From positions 2,728,001 to 2,792,000 of the forward strand of contig NZ_CP192260.1 of NCBI RefSeq assembly GCF_050574275.1: 64,000 bases of DNA. The letters run 5' to 3'. Below are positions 9,037 through 17,712 of the stretch, piece after piece. Under the pieces are notes generated by a model that had not been told where the DNA came from, searched no databases, and worked only from the letters and a program-made list of their open reading frames with translations. Positions within the stretch are counted from its first letter, which is position 1. The number at the start of each line of letters is the position of its first letter. This stretch comes from Virgibacillus_F flavescens. GTDB taxonomy: Bacteria; Bacillota; Bacilli; Bacillales; Amphibacillaceae. The position numbers and the translations under genes are program-made.

Positions 9037-9579
9037 TTAAAGTGTTTCCTGTCCTGGCTTCCAGTTTGCTGGGCAAAGTCCGCCAGTTTGCAACGCTTGT
9101 AGTACGCGTAACGTTTCATCTACATCACGGCCAATATTATTATGGAAAACTGTTTGATACTGCAGCTCACCTTCTGGGTTAACGATGAAAAGACCACGTA
9201 ACGCAACACCTTCATCTTCTATTAATACACCATAGTCCTGAGAAACCATATGGTTCGTATCAGCAGCTAAAGGATATTGTAATTCACCTAATCCATTATC
9301 ATCACGAGATGTATTTATCCAAGCTTTATGCGTATGCACCGTATCAGTAGATACACCGATTACCTCTGCATCCAAATCCTCAAATTCATCATAACGATCT
9401 GACATCGCAGTTATTTCAGTTGGACATACAAATGTGAAATCCATTGGATAAAAGAAAAGTACTGTCCATTTATCGTTTTTCATATTTTCTTCTAAATTAA
9501 CTTTTCCAAACTCTTTATTAGGTAATACGGCATCCATAGTAAATCTTGGCGCCTGTTTTCCTACCATTCTTTCTGCCAT
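9037..9579 (-). CDS. ykuU: 2-Cys peroxiredoxin YkuU (AhpC/TSA family)
   Basis: A 180-residue typical 2-Cys peroxiredoxin that reduces hydrogen peroxide and organic peroxides. The peroxidatic Cys52 is in FTFVCPTEI and the resolving Cys169 is in GGLCPANW. The sequence is almost that of B. subtilis YkuU. The start used is ATG 9579, seven bases after a GGAGGG ribosome site; the upstream in-frame codon at 9597 has none. It heads an operon with ykuV and is divergent from mscS, in the same arrangement as B. subtilis ykuT-ykuU-ykuV. Confidence 0.94.
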   Translation of the reverse strand: MAERMVGKQAPRFTMDAVLPNKEFGKVNLEENMKNDKWTVLFFYPMDFTFVCPTEITAMSDRYDEFEDLDAEVIGVSTDTVHTHKAWINTSRDDNGLGELQYPLAADTNHMVSQDYGVLIEDEGVALRGLFIVNPEGELQYQTVFHNNIGRDVDETLRVLQALQTGGLCPANWKPGQETL

Positions 9580-9734
9580 AGTTAATCCCTCCAACATGTT
9601 ATTAAATTCAATCCATAAACAATTATAAGCAACTTCTTATTTTTAGTCAATATTAGGTGATAATTAATATAAAAAGCACTTCCTCTTATCTTGAATACTT
9701 CTACATTAATTAAGTATAACCAGTCAAACATACT

Positions 9735-9749
9735 ATATAACCATTATAA
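9735..9749. promoter_or_regulatory. Possible PerR/Fur-type operator between ykuU and mscS
   Basis: The 15-mer ATATAACCATTATAA differs at only two informative positions from the PerR box TTATAATNATTATAA. It lies in the 332-base divergent region of ykuU and mscS, about 155 bases upstream of the peroxiredoxin start. AT-rich DNA gives chance matches, so support is weak. The rest of 9580-9911 holds no gene. Confidence 0.3.
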
Positions 9750-9911
9750 GTAAGTTGCACAAATAATACCCTAACATTAATCTATCTTTATTTCTATAAA
9801 TTTGATTCCTAAAATCATTGTTTGTAAGTGTTTTTCAGTTGAATTGATGTAATTCTTTCGATATGATAACAAACATGATACGACACAGTTTGCATTGAAA
9901 GGAGTTTTAAA

Positions 9912-10754
9912 ATGGATATTTTTAAAAACGGACTGAACTTTGATGTTGGTGCTTTATTATCAATTGCTATTCCCATCGCATTAAAGATTGGTTTATTAAT
10001 TCTTGCATTCATAATTTTTGTACCAATTGGTAAAAAAATTGTTGAGAAAACGATTCAGCGAGCTGGTAAGAATGAAAAACTGTCTCCGGGGCGCGTAAAA
10101 ACTTTGGAGAAACTGATTGTAAATGTTTTTTCCTACGCAATGATTTTTGTATTTTTTGTGATGTTATTTGCTATTTTTGCTATTCCAGTTGCTCCATTAT
10201 TAGCCGGTGCTGGAATTATCGGCTTAGCAATTGGTTTCGGTGCACAAGGACTTGTAAGTGACGTGGTAACAGGTTTTTTCATACTGTTAGAACGACAAAT
10301 GGAAATAGACGACTATGTAACATCCGGTGGATACGATGGCATAGTTGAAGAAGTTGGTTTACGAACTACGAAAATCAGGAGTTTTGATGGTACTTTAAAT
10401 TTTGTACCGAACCGATTATTAGAAGGTGTAGCAAATCATTCCAGGGGTAATATGCGTGCGTTAGTTGATATTGGTATTAGTTATGATGACAATATTGACA
10501 AAGCAATCACCGTGTTAGAACGTGTGTGTGCAGAATTCCAGCTGGATGAAAGGTTTAAAGATGGTCCAAACCCAATTGGAGTTCAAGGATTAGGATCATC
10601 CGACGTGGTATTGCGTGTTGTCGGTCAAACTGAAAATGGTCTTCAATGGGCATGTGAGCGTGATATGCGCAAGCAGATTAAAATTGCCTTCGATGAAGCA
10701 GGGATTGAAATACCTTACCCACACCAGGTTAACGTAGATAAACTTGCAAAATAA
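9912..10754 (+). CDS. ykuT: Small-conductance mechanosensitive channel (MscS/YkuT)
   Basis: A 280-residue MscS-family channel that releases solutes when membrane tension rises on osmotic downshock. Membrane helices occupy roughly residues 20-45 and 70-90; the pore-lining helix has the small-residue pattern GIIGLAIGFGAQGLVSDVV near 100-118. The C-terminal half is the cytoplasmic cage. An AAAGGAG ribosome site precedes the ATG. It corresponds to B. subtilis YkuT by neighbourhood (ykuS and ykuU on either side). A strong terminator follows. Confidence 0.93.
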   Translation: MDIFKNGLNFDVGALLSIAIPIALKIGLLILAFIIFVPIGKKIVEKTIQRAGKNEKLSPGRVKTLEKLIVNVFSYAMIFVFFVMLFAIFAIPVAPLLAGAGIIGLAIGFGAQGLVSDVVTGFFILLERQMEIDDYVTSGGYDGIVEEVGLRTTKIRSFDGTLNFVPNRLLEGVANHSRGNMRALVDIGISYDDNIDKAITVLERVCAEFQLDERFKDGPNPIGVQGLGSSDVVLRVVGQTENGLQWACERDMRKQIKIAFDEAGIEIPYPHQVNVDKLAK

Positions 10755-10756
10755 TT

Positions 10757-10804
10757 AAAAAGAACAGCATTTGCTATATTTAGATAGCAAATGCTGTTCT
10801 TTTT
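10757..10804. terminator. Bidirectional terminator between mscS and ykuS
   Basis: A stem of about 20 bp (AAAAGAACAGCATTTGCTAT and its complement) with A- and T-runs at both ends serves the convergent genes mscS and ykuS. Confidence 0.92.
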
Positions 10805-10822
10805 TATGCGAATAAGTTACGG

Positions 10823-11068
10823 TTACTCACCAAGTTTTCGTTCAACCATTTGACAAACATCTTCAGCGTTAAAACCATCTGCATTTATTACAGGTCCTGC
10901 GATGCTTGCAGTAGACATTCCCATTACATCTTTATCCTGTCCAGATATTACACAGCAATCACACTGCCCTGCATCCTCTTCAGAGTGCAATTCTATTACT
11001 TGGTGACCCTTTTCCGTTAAAGCCTCTTTTACGTCTGTAAGTGTCCCTTCAACGCCAATTCGCGCCAT
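10823..11068 (-). CDS. ykuS: UPF0180 protein YkuS
   Basis: An 81-residue protein that matches the UPF0180/YkuS family over its whole length, including the conserved CDCCVISGQD segment (residues 36-45) and VCQ near the C-terminus. Its function is not known. The cysteines could bind metal, but no such role is shown. The ribosome site is AGGAGGAG. It keeps the ykuS-ykuT-ykuU-ykuV order of B. subtilis. Confidence 0.9.
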   Translation of the reverse strand: MARIGVEGTLTDVKEALTEKGHQVIELHSEEDAGQCDCCVISGQDKDVMGMSTASIAGPVINADGFNAEDVCQMVERKLGE

Positions 11069-11143
11069 ATTAACTCCTCCTATCTTAAATGCTCACAGAT
11101 AGTTTTTACATAAATAAAAGAGTTATACATGCGATAAAGACTA

Positions 11144-12643
11144 TTATTCTCGATCCTTTTTTGGCAATAACGCAATTAATACTAGTGTAATTAGCGCAAG
11201 AACCAGTAATCCTGTATACACGGTATGTAATCCATTCGTTAGACCATCCTGCAAAACATTTTTCACTTCTGCAGAAAGTCCGCTTTTTTGCTGTGATGCA
11301 AGTAAGTTATTTGCAACATCAACTGAAACTGTATTTTCAAGACCGTGACTTGATATGGATTCTTTAATTTGACTATTTAATAAACCGCCTAATAAAGCGA
11401 CACCTAACGCACTGCCGAGAGAGCGCATGAACATATTCGACGCCGTTGCAATTCCGCGCTCCTCCCAAGGAACAGTACTTTGAATAGCTACTATAAAAGA
11501 AGTACTTGTCATCCCCATACCAACACCAATAAAGAATGAACCAGTACCTGCCCAGATTGGTCCCATTTCAGGAGTAAGGATAAAAAACAAAAACCCTCCA
11601 ATAACCAACGAAACTCCACCAATAAGCGAAGTAGTTCGATAACCCAGAACCAGCAGGAGTCTGCCAGCAATAGTTGAAGCGATCGGCCATCCCACTGACA
11701 TAGTAGTTAACGTAAATCCAGCTACTGTCGCAGATTGGTTCATTACTCCCTGTACGAAAGCTGGTAAGTAGCTTGAAACACCTATTATAATCATTCCTGA
11801 AGTAAGTGTTGATATATTTGCAATTCGAATTAAATTATACCTCCAAATATTGAGAGGCATCAGTGGTTCTTTTGCATTTCTTTCATGGTAAAAAAATAAC
11901 ATAAACCCAACTAATGCTACTAAGCTGCATCCTATCATAATCGGGGAATTCCAAGGGACGCCCGTTCCCCCTTCAACTAATATAAACATCAACGAGCTGA
12001 CAGATAATAGAATGAGGATAGAACCTACGTAATCAACAGACCTTTCCTTTTTCTCAATGTCCTCATGCAGAAAAACAATAATGCCTATCATTGCCACTAA
12101 ACCGAGCGGAATGTTCATCCAGAATACGTACTTCCAATTTAATAGATCGACAAATATTCCTCCAAGAAGTGGACCAGTTACTGCTGACACACCCCACACA
12201 CTTGCTAAGTATCCCTGAATTTTGGCTCTCTCCGTTTTGTTATAAATATCACCGACTATTGTAGTGGCGATAGGCATAACTGCCCCAGCACCTAAACCTT
12301 GAATAAACCTGGAGGCAATTAACATGTACATCGATGTACTTAACCCACAGAGTAAAGATCCAATTAGAAATATCGTAACGCCAATCACAAATATCGGTTT
12401 TCTTCCAAAAGTATCAGACAGTTTACCGAAAACTAAAACAGTAGCAGCATTTGTTAATAAATACGCAGAAAAAACCCAGCTGTATAGTGAAAAACCACCC
12501 AAATCTGCGACGATACTAGGTATCGCTGTTGCTACAATCGTGCCTTCAATAGCAGCTAGAAACATCCCCATCATAACGGATGCTAATATAAGTGGCCGGT
12601 TTAATTTTTTCTTATTATTGATTGTAGAGCTCATTCCCATCAC
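11144..12643 (-). CDS. DHA2-family (14-TM) drug:H+ antiporter
   Basis: A 499-residue major-facilitator protein with about 14 hydrophobic helices. Motif A reads GKLSDTFGRKP (between TM2 and TM3), and motif C is GVSAVTGPLLGG in TM5, which marks exporters. This is the EmrB/QacA-type group that expels cationic drugs or metabolites using the proton gradient. The start could be GTG 12643 or ATG 12640; no strong ribosome site decides it. No regulator is adjacent, so the substrate is unknown. Confidence 0.88.
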   Translation of the reverse strand: MMGMSSTINNKKKLNRPLILASVMMGMFLAAIEGTIVATAIPSIVADLGGFSLYSWVFSAYLLTNAATVLVFGKLSDTFGRKPIFVIGVTIFLIGSLLCGLSTSMYMLIASRFIQGLGAGAVMPIATTIVGDIYNKTERAKIQGYLASVWGVSAVTGPLLGGIFVDLLNWKYVFWMNIPLGLVAMIGIIVFLHEDIEKKERSVDYVGSILILLSVSSLMFILVEGGTGVPWNSPIMIGCSLVALVGFMLFFYHERNAKEPLMPLNIWRYNLIRIANISTLTSGMIIIGVSSYLPAFVQGVMNQSATVAGFTLTTMSVGWPIASTIAGRLLLVLGYRTTSLIGGVSLVIGGFLFFILTPEMGPIWAGTGSFFIGVGMGMTSTSFIVAIQSTVPWEERGIATASNMFMRSLGSALGVALLGGLLNSQIKESISSHGLENTVSVDVANNLLASQQKSGLSAEVKNVLQDGLTNGLHTVYTGLLVLALITLVLIALLPKKDRE

Positions 12644-12664
12644 TGCTTTTCTTCATTATTAAAA

Positions 12665-12689
12665 ACCCTTGTCACAAAAAATGGCAAGG
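12665..12689 (-). terminator. Terminator of darB
   Basis: The stem CCCTTGYCA/TGRCAAGGG is followed on the minus strand by TTTTTAAT. It ends darB and lies upstream of the transporter gene. Confidence 0.75.
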
Positions 12690-12697
12690 GCGTATGA

Positions 12698-13147
12698 TCA
12701 TTTAAAGTTGTTTTTTGAATATAGATCGCGATTGACCTGCTTTAAGATTGCTCTTCTGGTAAGTATACCGTCAAAATAGCCCTCTTCATCTCTCACACAT
12801 GCAAAAGGGTAATCTATTACTGCCTTTAATGCCTGTAAAAATGTGTCATCTTTTTTCACGCAAGGAATATCCTTATTCATTACTTCTTCTACACGCATTG
12901 ACGAGAGCTTTTCAAATTCAAATCGCTCAAGTCCGAGAATCTGGTTCAGAATAGCAGTTTTACCAATTGTGCCCACAAATTTAAACGATGAGTCGAGTAC
13001 AGGAACTGCGGAATAGCCCGACTTAACTAAGACTAGTAGCGCATGCTCTAATGGATTATTTAACTGTACGTGTGCAACTTTCTCGGATGCAATCATTAAA
13101 TCATCAACCAAAATTTCAGTTAATTTTTTATCTTTCAATGTACTCAT
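12698..13147 (-). CDS. darB: Cyclic-di-AMP-binding CBS protein DarB/CbpB
   Basis: A 149-residue protein of two CBS domains that matches B. subtilis DarB (YkuL) and Listeria CbpB across its length, including KVAHVQ-NPLEHALLVL near residues 23-39 and GLERFEFEKL near 72-81. In those species the apo form activates the (p)ppGpp synthetase Rel and pyruvate carboxylase, and c-di-AMP binding releases them. Together with KtrC it makes two c-di-AMP targets in this window. The ribosome site is AAAAGGGAG. Confidence 0.9.
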   Translation of the reverse strand: MSTLKDKKLTEILVDDLMIASEKVAHVQLNNPLEHALLVLVKSGYSAVPVLDSSFKFVGTIGKTAILNQILGLERFEFEKLSSMRVEEVMNKDIPCVKKDDTFLQALKAVIDYPFACVRDEEGYFDGILTRRAILKQVNRDLYSKNNFK

Positions 13148-13343
13148 ACAAAACGCTCCCTTTTACTGGTACAATCTATCCTCATAAAAAGAGTAAATAT
13201 TTACATTCCTATTTTATCATAGTTGGAAATGAAGAACATTTATTAATTTGTTTTATACCCTTTATTTGGTAAACTTAATCTACTGAAAATCTTCTTCATA
13301 ACCTGTACTAACTGCACTTTTAAAGGAACGGAGTGTTTATATA

Positions 13344-13979
13344 ATGAAAATGCACACTTTTACAAGAGAGGAAGAAATTGTTCATGCAATCACTCACGGA
13401 ATCGGTGCATTATTAAGCATTGTCGCACTCGTGCTATTAATTAGTTACGCTTCAGTAGCTGACAACGCGTGGAACTTGATTACCGTTATTGTGTTCGGGA
13501 TAACCATGCTTTTTATGTATATAAGCTCCACAGTTATGCATATTCTTCTAGATGGAAAATGGAAAGACATCTTTCAGATCTTTGATCATTCATCTATTTA
13601 CCTCTTTATTGCAGGTACCTATACTCCACTGTTACTCAGTGTTATAGGAGGTAAACTCGGGTGGATTTTATTTGGAATTATTTGGGGAATGGCAATAATT
13701 GGAGTTATTTTTAAGATTTTCTTTGTTGAAAAATTCGTGGTTATCTCAACGCTTATGTATATCCTTATGGGTTGGATTATTGTATTTGCATGGGATCCTT
13801 TAATTCAATCATTAAATGAAAGCGGCGTACTACTGTTAATTATAGGAGGAGTCTTCTATACAGTTGGAGCAATTTTTTATGTTTGGCGCGGATTTCCCTA
13901 TCATCACGCAGTATGGCACTTATTTGTATTAGCAGGATCCACTTTTCATTTCCTAACCATATTCTATTATGTAATATAG
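13344..13979 (+). CDS. Hemolysin III/PAQR-family membrane protein
   Basis: A 211-residue protein with seven predicted membrane helices and the family motifs: HAITHGIGALLS at the N-terminus, the STVMHILLD segment, and HAVWHLFVLAGSTFHF at the C-terminus. The conserved histidines are thought to bind a metal as in PAQR receptors. It resembles B. subtilis YplQ. Haemolytic activity is not implied by the name. The 122-bp repeat array starts one base after the stop codon. Confidence 0.9.
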   Translation: MKMHTFTREEEIVHAITHGIGALLSIVALVLLISYASVADNAWNLITVIVFGITMLFMYISSTVMHILLDGKWKDIFQIFDHSSIYLFIAGTYTPLLLSVIGGKLGWILFGIIWGMAIIGVIFKIFFVEKFVVISTLMYILMGWIIVFAWDPLIQSLNESGVLLLIIGGVFYTVGAIFYVWRGFPYHHAVWHLFVLAGSTFHFLTIFYYVI

Positions 13980-13980
13980 G

Positions 13981-14263
13981 GACAAGAAAAGCGGAGGCGA
14001 CTGGTCAGGGACGTACAGATAGATGGGACTGTGAAAAGTACGGTGAACTTTCCGTACGTTCAACAGAACCAACTATCTGTACGTCCCTAGGAGCAGCAGC
14101 TAGACAAGAAAAGCGGAGGCGATTGGTCAGTTGCGTACAAATAGATAGGTCTGTGCAGGTACGTTGAACTTTACGTACCATGCATCAGATCTAACTATTT
14201 GCTAGTCCCTAGGAGCAGCAGCTAGACAAGAAAAGCGGAGGCGACTGGTCTGCAGCGCCTCCA
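13981..14263. repeat. Tandem 122-bp structured repeat (two full units and a partial third)
   Basis: Units start at 13981, 14103 and 14225 with GACAAGAAAAGCGGAGGCGA, exactly 122 bases apart, and end in CCCTAGGAGCAGCAGCTA. Unit 1 has a 16-bp perfect outer stem (14007-14022 with 14073-14088). Both units have an inner hairpin with the same loop TGAACTTT: GTACGG/CCGTAC in unit 1 and GGTACGT/ACGTACC in unit 2. The partial third unit folds GGAGGCG/CGCCTCC (14237-14262) and may act as the terminator between the convergent genes. This is a known style of Bacillaceae intergenic repeat; its function is unknown. Confidence 0.85.
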
Positions 14264-14272
14264 CCTTTACTA

Positions 14273-15040
14273 TTAAAAAGGAAACTTGTTTAGCCATTGC
14301 CCTCCATCCATGGTTACCACTTCACCGTTTATGTATGCCGCTTTGTCGGAAACCAGAAAGTAAGCAAGCTCAGCAATTTCTTCCGGCGTACCCAATCTTC
14401 TCAACGGGACGGAGTCTATTGTTCGCTTCGCTGCTTTTTCCGACTCGAATAATTTGTCAGCGCCACCGGTTCGCTCAATTGGTCCAGGTGCAATAGCGTT
14501 TACTCGAATTCCATACTGTGTGCCCCATTCAACAGCTAATGTACGTGTCATATTCAGTACACCTGCCTTAGCAGCTGATGAGTGGATAATCCCTGCACCT
14601 GCATTCCACGCATACGTTGCCACCATATTTAAGATAGATCCTTTCTTTTTATTTGCGATCCAGTATTTACCCACTTCTTGACTACAATAAAAAGTTCCAT
14701 TCAATACAATGTCGATGACTGAATTCCAACCATTATGAGATAAATCTTCAGCTTTACAAATAAAATTACCAGCAGCATTATTTACTAAATGATCGATCGT
14801 ACCAAATGATTCAATTGTTTCCTTAACCATTCGCGTTACATCTTCAGGCTTACGAACGTCCATTTGTACAATTAATACTCTCCCTGTTTCATGGCGCATC
14901 AGTTCAATTTTTGTTTCTTCAAGCCTATCTAAATTTCTCCCTGTTATAACAACATTAGCACCTTCCTTAATAAACTTTTCTGCCATATATTTACCCATTC
15001 CACTGGAACTTCCCGTCACAATAACTGTTTGATTTTCCAT
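14273..15040 (-). CDS. fadH: 2,4-dienoyl-CoA reductase-type short-chain dehydrogenase
   Basis: A 255-residue SDR enzyme close to B. subtilis FadH (YkuF), which removes double bases from unsaturated acyl-CoA during beta-oxidation using NADPH. The cofactor motif is TGSSSGMG (residues 10-17), NNAAGNF is at about 87-93, and the sequence ends in GGQWLNKFPF, typical of this subgroup. In place of the usual YxxxK the catalytic region reads HSSAAKAG, as in other DECR-type members. It lies in a region rich in yku homologues. Confidence 0.88.
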   Translation of the reverse strand: MENQTVIVTGSSSGMGKYMAEKFIKEGANVVITGRNLDRLEETKIELMRHETGRVLIVQMDVRKPEDVTRMVKETIESFGTIDHLVNNAAGNFICKAEDLSHNGWNSVIDIVLNGTFYCSQEVGKYWIANKKKGSILNMVATYAWNAGAGIIHSSAAKAGVLNMTRTLAVEWGTQYGIRVNAIAPGPIERTGGADKLFESEKAAKRTIDSVPLRRLGTPEEIAELAYFLVSDKAAYINGEVVTMDGGQWLNKFPF

Positions 15041-15235
15041 TTAATCCTCACCTTTCAACCCCAATGAATGACTATTCATTTTATATACTAAGCATATTCT
15101 ATTAATCTTAAAAAGTAAACAGATAATTATGATAAATATTTCCTGTTACAATGTATTGACATCGTTTAATACAGTATGTGGAATTAAATATTCCATGGTA
15201 TAATGCTACTATCCACTTATGAAAGGTTTGACCAC

Positions 15236-16081
15236 ATGAATAGAAGATCATTTTTAAAAAAATCAATTGGTAGTCTCTTAGCTTTTTTTGGTATTAGTGG
15301 TGGAACCTATTACTATGCACGTGAAGTTGAACCGTATTTATTAGATATTCACCAGGAGTTTATTGCATCCGACAAAATTACATCTCAATTTAATGGCTTT
15401 AAAATCGTTCAATTCTCAGATACACACATAGGTTTTCATTACTCGATAGAACAACTTGAAAAATTAGTGAAAACCATCAACGAACAAAATCCTGATATAA
15501 TTGTGTTTACAGGCGATCTTGTTGATGCACCTAATGATTATAATTGGAATACACCGTTAACCCGCATTTTAGGATCTTTAAAAGCGAAATACGCTAAATA
15601 CTGGATATATGGGAATCATGACCATGGGGGCTATGGCACTAATATTGTGAAAAACGTTATGGACCAATCTGGATTTAAACTACTTCAAAATCAGCACGTT
15701 ACAATTAACATAGAGCAAGAATCCTTTGTATTAGCTGGCATCGACGACGTAATGCTTGGAGATCCTAACTTGGAAAAAGCTTTGAAACAAACTGACTCAT
15801 CATTATTCACCATGTTGCTTGCCCATGAACCTGATTTCGCTGATCGTGCAGTTGAATATTCCGTTGACGTTCAATTATCCGGACACAGTCACGGAGGTCA
15901 GGTGAGGTTACCTATTATAGGGCACCTTTATACACCTATGTATGCCGAAAAATATGTGCAAGGAAAGCATCAAATTGGAAATCTGACTTTATTCGTAACA
16001 AAGGGAATAGGAACAACTAGATTGCCATATCGCTTTCTTTGTAAGCCCGAGATATATGTGTATACGCTACAACAAACTTAA
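15236..16081 (+). CDS. ykuE: Tat-exported metallophosphoesterase YkuE
   Basis: A 281-residue calcineurin-like phosphoesterase. The N-terminus NRRSFLKK followed by a hydrophobic stretch is a twin-arginine signal, as in B. subtilis YkuE, a known Tat substrate bound to the cell wall. The five metal-binding blocks are present in order: FSDTHIG, FTGDLVD, YGNHDHGG, LAHEPD and SGHSHGGQ. The start is ATG 15236, after GAAAGG; the ORF is open to 15203. No tatA/tatC genes lie in this window. Confidence 0.92.
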   Translation: MNRRSFLKKSIGSLLAFFGISGGTYYYAREVEPYLLDIHQEFIASDKITSQFNGFKIVQFSDTHIGFHYSIEQLEKLVKTINEQNPDIIVFTGDLVDAPNDYNWNTPLTRILGSLKAKYAKYWIYGNHDHGGYGTNIVKNVMDQSGFKLLQNQHVTINIEQESFVLAGIDDVMLGDPNLEKALKQTDSSLFTMLLAHEPDFADRAVEYSVDVQLSGHSHGGQVRLPIIGHLYTPMYAEKYVQGKHQIGNLTLFVTKGIGTTRLPYRFLCKPEIYVYTLQQT

Positions 16082-16170
16082 TTTGTTTTTATGTAACACT
16101 TTATCCATAGTTTTTTGTTTAAAATAGTGCTACGCTAAAAACGATTTTGTTATTATGGAGGACGGACATC

Positions 16171-16749
16171 ATGTACAAAAAGATTCAATTAATGCTCCCA
16201 CTATTAATGGTGGTTATCATGCTTGCTGCCTGCGGTGATAAGTATGAAGGGGATTTCTCTTATAAAGTAAATGACTTTTCTTTTACAAATCAGGATGGAA
16301 AGAGAATAAGCAATAGTGATTTAGAAGGGAACTTCTGGGTTGCTGACTTCATTTTCACAAATTGTGAAACAGTCTGTCCCCCTATGACCGCTAATATGGC
16401 TAGGCTACAGGAAAATCTAAAAGAAGCTGGACTTGAGGACGTAAAATTAGTTTCGTTTAGCGTTGATCCTGATAATGACACAAAAGCGGACCTTAAAGAA
16501 TTTGGTAAAGCTCATGGCGCATCCTTTGAAAATTGGCACTTTTTGACTGGGTATGAATTCAAAACCATTAAAGAACTTTCCATTAAATCATTCCACCTGC
16601 CTATTGAAAAGGTAGCAGATTCTGATCAGTTCATGCATGGTACAAGCTTTATGCTTATTTCTCCAGAAGGAAATGCTATTAATAGGTACACTGGTACACA
16701 GGCGGAGAATATGGAGAAAATCGTGAAGGATATAAAAGAGATGTCCTAA
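16171..16749 (+). CDS. SCO1/SenC-family lipoprotein (cytochrome oxidase CuA assembly)
   Basis: A 192-residue lipoprotein with a hydrophobic signal and lipobox LAAC (Cys21), so it is anchored to the outer face of the membrane. The thioredoxin-like fold carries the copper ligands CETVCP (Cys65, Cys69) and the distal histidine in FMHGTSF. Sco proteins deliver copper to the CuA site of cytochrome c oxidase; this one resembles B. subtilis YpmQ (ScoC). The ATG at 16171 follows a GGAGGACGG ribosome site. It stands alone, apart from oxidase genes. Confidence 0.92.
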   Translation: MYKKIQLMLPLLMVVIMLAACGDKYEGDFSYKVNDFSFTNQDGKRISNSDLEGNFWVADFIFTNCETVCPPMTANMARLQENLKEAGLEDVKLVSFSVDPDNDTKADLKEFGKAHGASFENWHFLTGYEFKTIKELSIKSFHLPIEKVADSDQFMHGTSFMLISPEGNAINRYTGTQAENMEKIVKDIKEMS

Positions 16750-16871
16750 TACATTTAGAAGTTGGAAATAAAGTCCCAGCTTCTTTTCTTTACCTTCACT
16801 TATTGTAAAAGGACAAGCTTTACGATAATATAGAATGAACAAACGCTATTTACGGAAAGGAGGAAATAAAG

Positions 16872-17357
16872 ATGAACGATATAAAAGCTGCAACCGTAGC
16901 TGAACTAGCAAGAGCATTGTATACTATAAATCGACATGCTAAAACTGCACCTGAACCGAAACATCTCTATTTCATAAAAAAAGAAGCCATCAAAAAGCTG
17001 CTATCCGAAAAAAAAGCAGATAAAATAGGTCTTCACTTTTCTGACCATCCTAAATTCAGTAATCAGCACTCTACCTTACTAGTTAAAGTTGATAACTATT
17101 ATTTCCATATACCTCCAGAAAAAAATGACTTCAATCAGCTTGAACACCTTGGAACATTAGATCAATCATATCGTAACCCTCAAACCAAAATGTCCTTAAC
17201 TCAAGCAAAGAAGGTAATTTATCGTTACATAAATTATACGCCAAAACCAGAAAAAAAATCAAAAAACAGGAAATATACTTCTTCCTACTACACCCCTTCA
17301 TCTCTTGGGAAAATGGAATGGCCACCTACAAAACCTTATCGAAAGTTTGAAACATAA
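16872..17357 (+). CDS. ykyB: YkyB-like protein
   Basis: A 161-residue basic, soluble protein that matches B. subtilis YkyB, including VYTINRHAKTAP-type (here LYTINRHAKTAPEPK) near residues 16-29, IGLHFS, YYFHIPP and GTLDQSYRNP. The biochemical function is unknown. The C-terminal tail (from about residue 120) is Lys/Tyr/Ser-rich and divergent. The ribosome site is AAAGGAGG. It is one of several genes shared with the B. subtilis yku region. Confidence 0.87.
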   Translation: MNDIKAATVAELARALYTINRHAKTAPEPKHLYFIKKEAIKKLLSEKKADKIGLHFSDHPKFSNQHSTLLVKVDNYYFHIPPEKNDFNQLEHLGTLDQSYRNPQTKMSLTQAKKVIYRYINYTPKPEKKSKNRKYTSSYYTPSSLGKMEWPPTKPYRKFET

Positions 17358-17360
17358 TTT

Positions 17361-17390
17361 AAAAACCGCAAATATCTAATTGCGGTTTTT
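17361..17390 (+). terminator. Terminator of ykyB
   Basis: Perfect 11-bp stem AAAAACCGCAA/TTGCGGTTTTT just after the ykyB stop. Confidence 0.9.
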
Positions 17391-17442
17391 TATGTTTTAC
17401 TCCTTCATTGAAAAGGTAAAGTAATGTAAGGGAGGCATAATT

Positions 17443-17664
17443 ATGATAGAATTACAGGATTTCGTATACGAACTTCAACGGTATGCAGATCAAACGCACG
17501 TTCTAAAAGATAAATTTGAAAAACTGCCTGAAAAGCAAAAAAAGATGGTGTTGGACCACGCTCCAAACAACCAGCCTAACCCGGAAGAACATTACAAATT
17601 GGTTTTTAATTGGTTAGAAAAGGTACAAGAAGAAGCCGGAGTTGCAGAAAAAGAAGAACGCTAA
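17443..17664 (+). CDS. Small acidic protein of unknown function
   Basis: A 73-residue soluble, charged, probably helical protein with no family I recognise. It has a good ribosome site (GGGAGG) and terminators on both sides, so it is a separate transcription unit. The sequence is rich in Gln, Glu and Lys with few hydrophobic residues beyond a FVYELQRY start, consistent with a small helical adaptor. Confidence 0.7.
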   Translation: MIELQDFVYELQRYADQTHVLKDKFEKLPEKQKKMVLDHAPNNQPNPEEHYKLVFNWLEKVQEEAGVAEKEER

Positions 17665-17679
17665 TAATCATTATTTAGA

Positions 17680-17712
17680 AGAAACCCATCATCTATAAAA
17701 TGACGGGTTTCT
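17680..17712. terminator. Bidirectional terminator
   Basis: The stem AGAAACCC-TCAT with one mismatch against ATGA-GGGTTTCT lies between two convergent small genes. Confidence 0.75.

Noticed and set aside
13883..14167. 94-codon ORF over the end of the hemolysin III gene and the repeat array
   Set aside because: It covers the 122-bp repeat and the end of a real gene in another frame, has no ribosome site, and gives an unfamiliar Arg-rich sequence.
13981..14263. Possible CRISPR array
   Set aside because: The units are 122 bases with similar interiors, not short repeats with unique spacers, and no cas genes are present.
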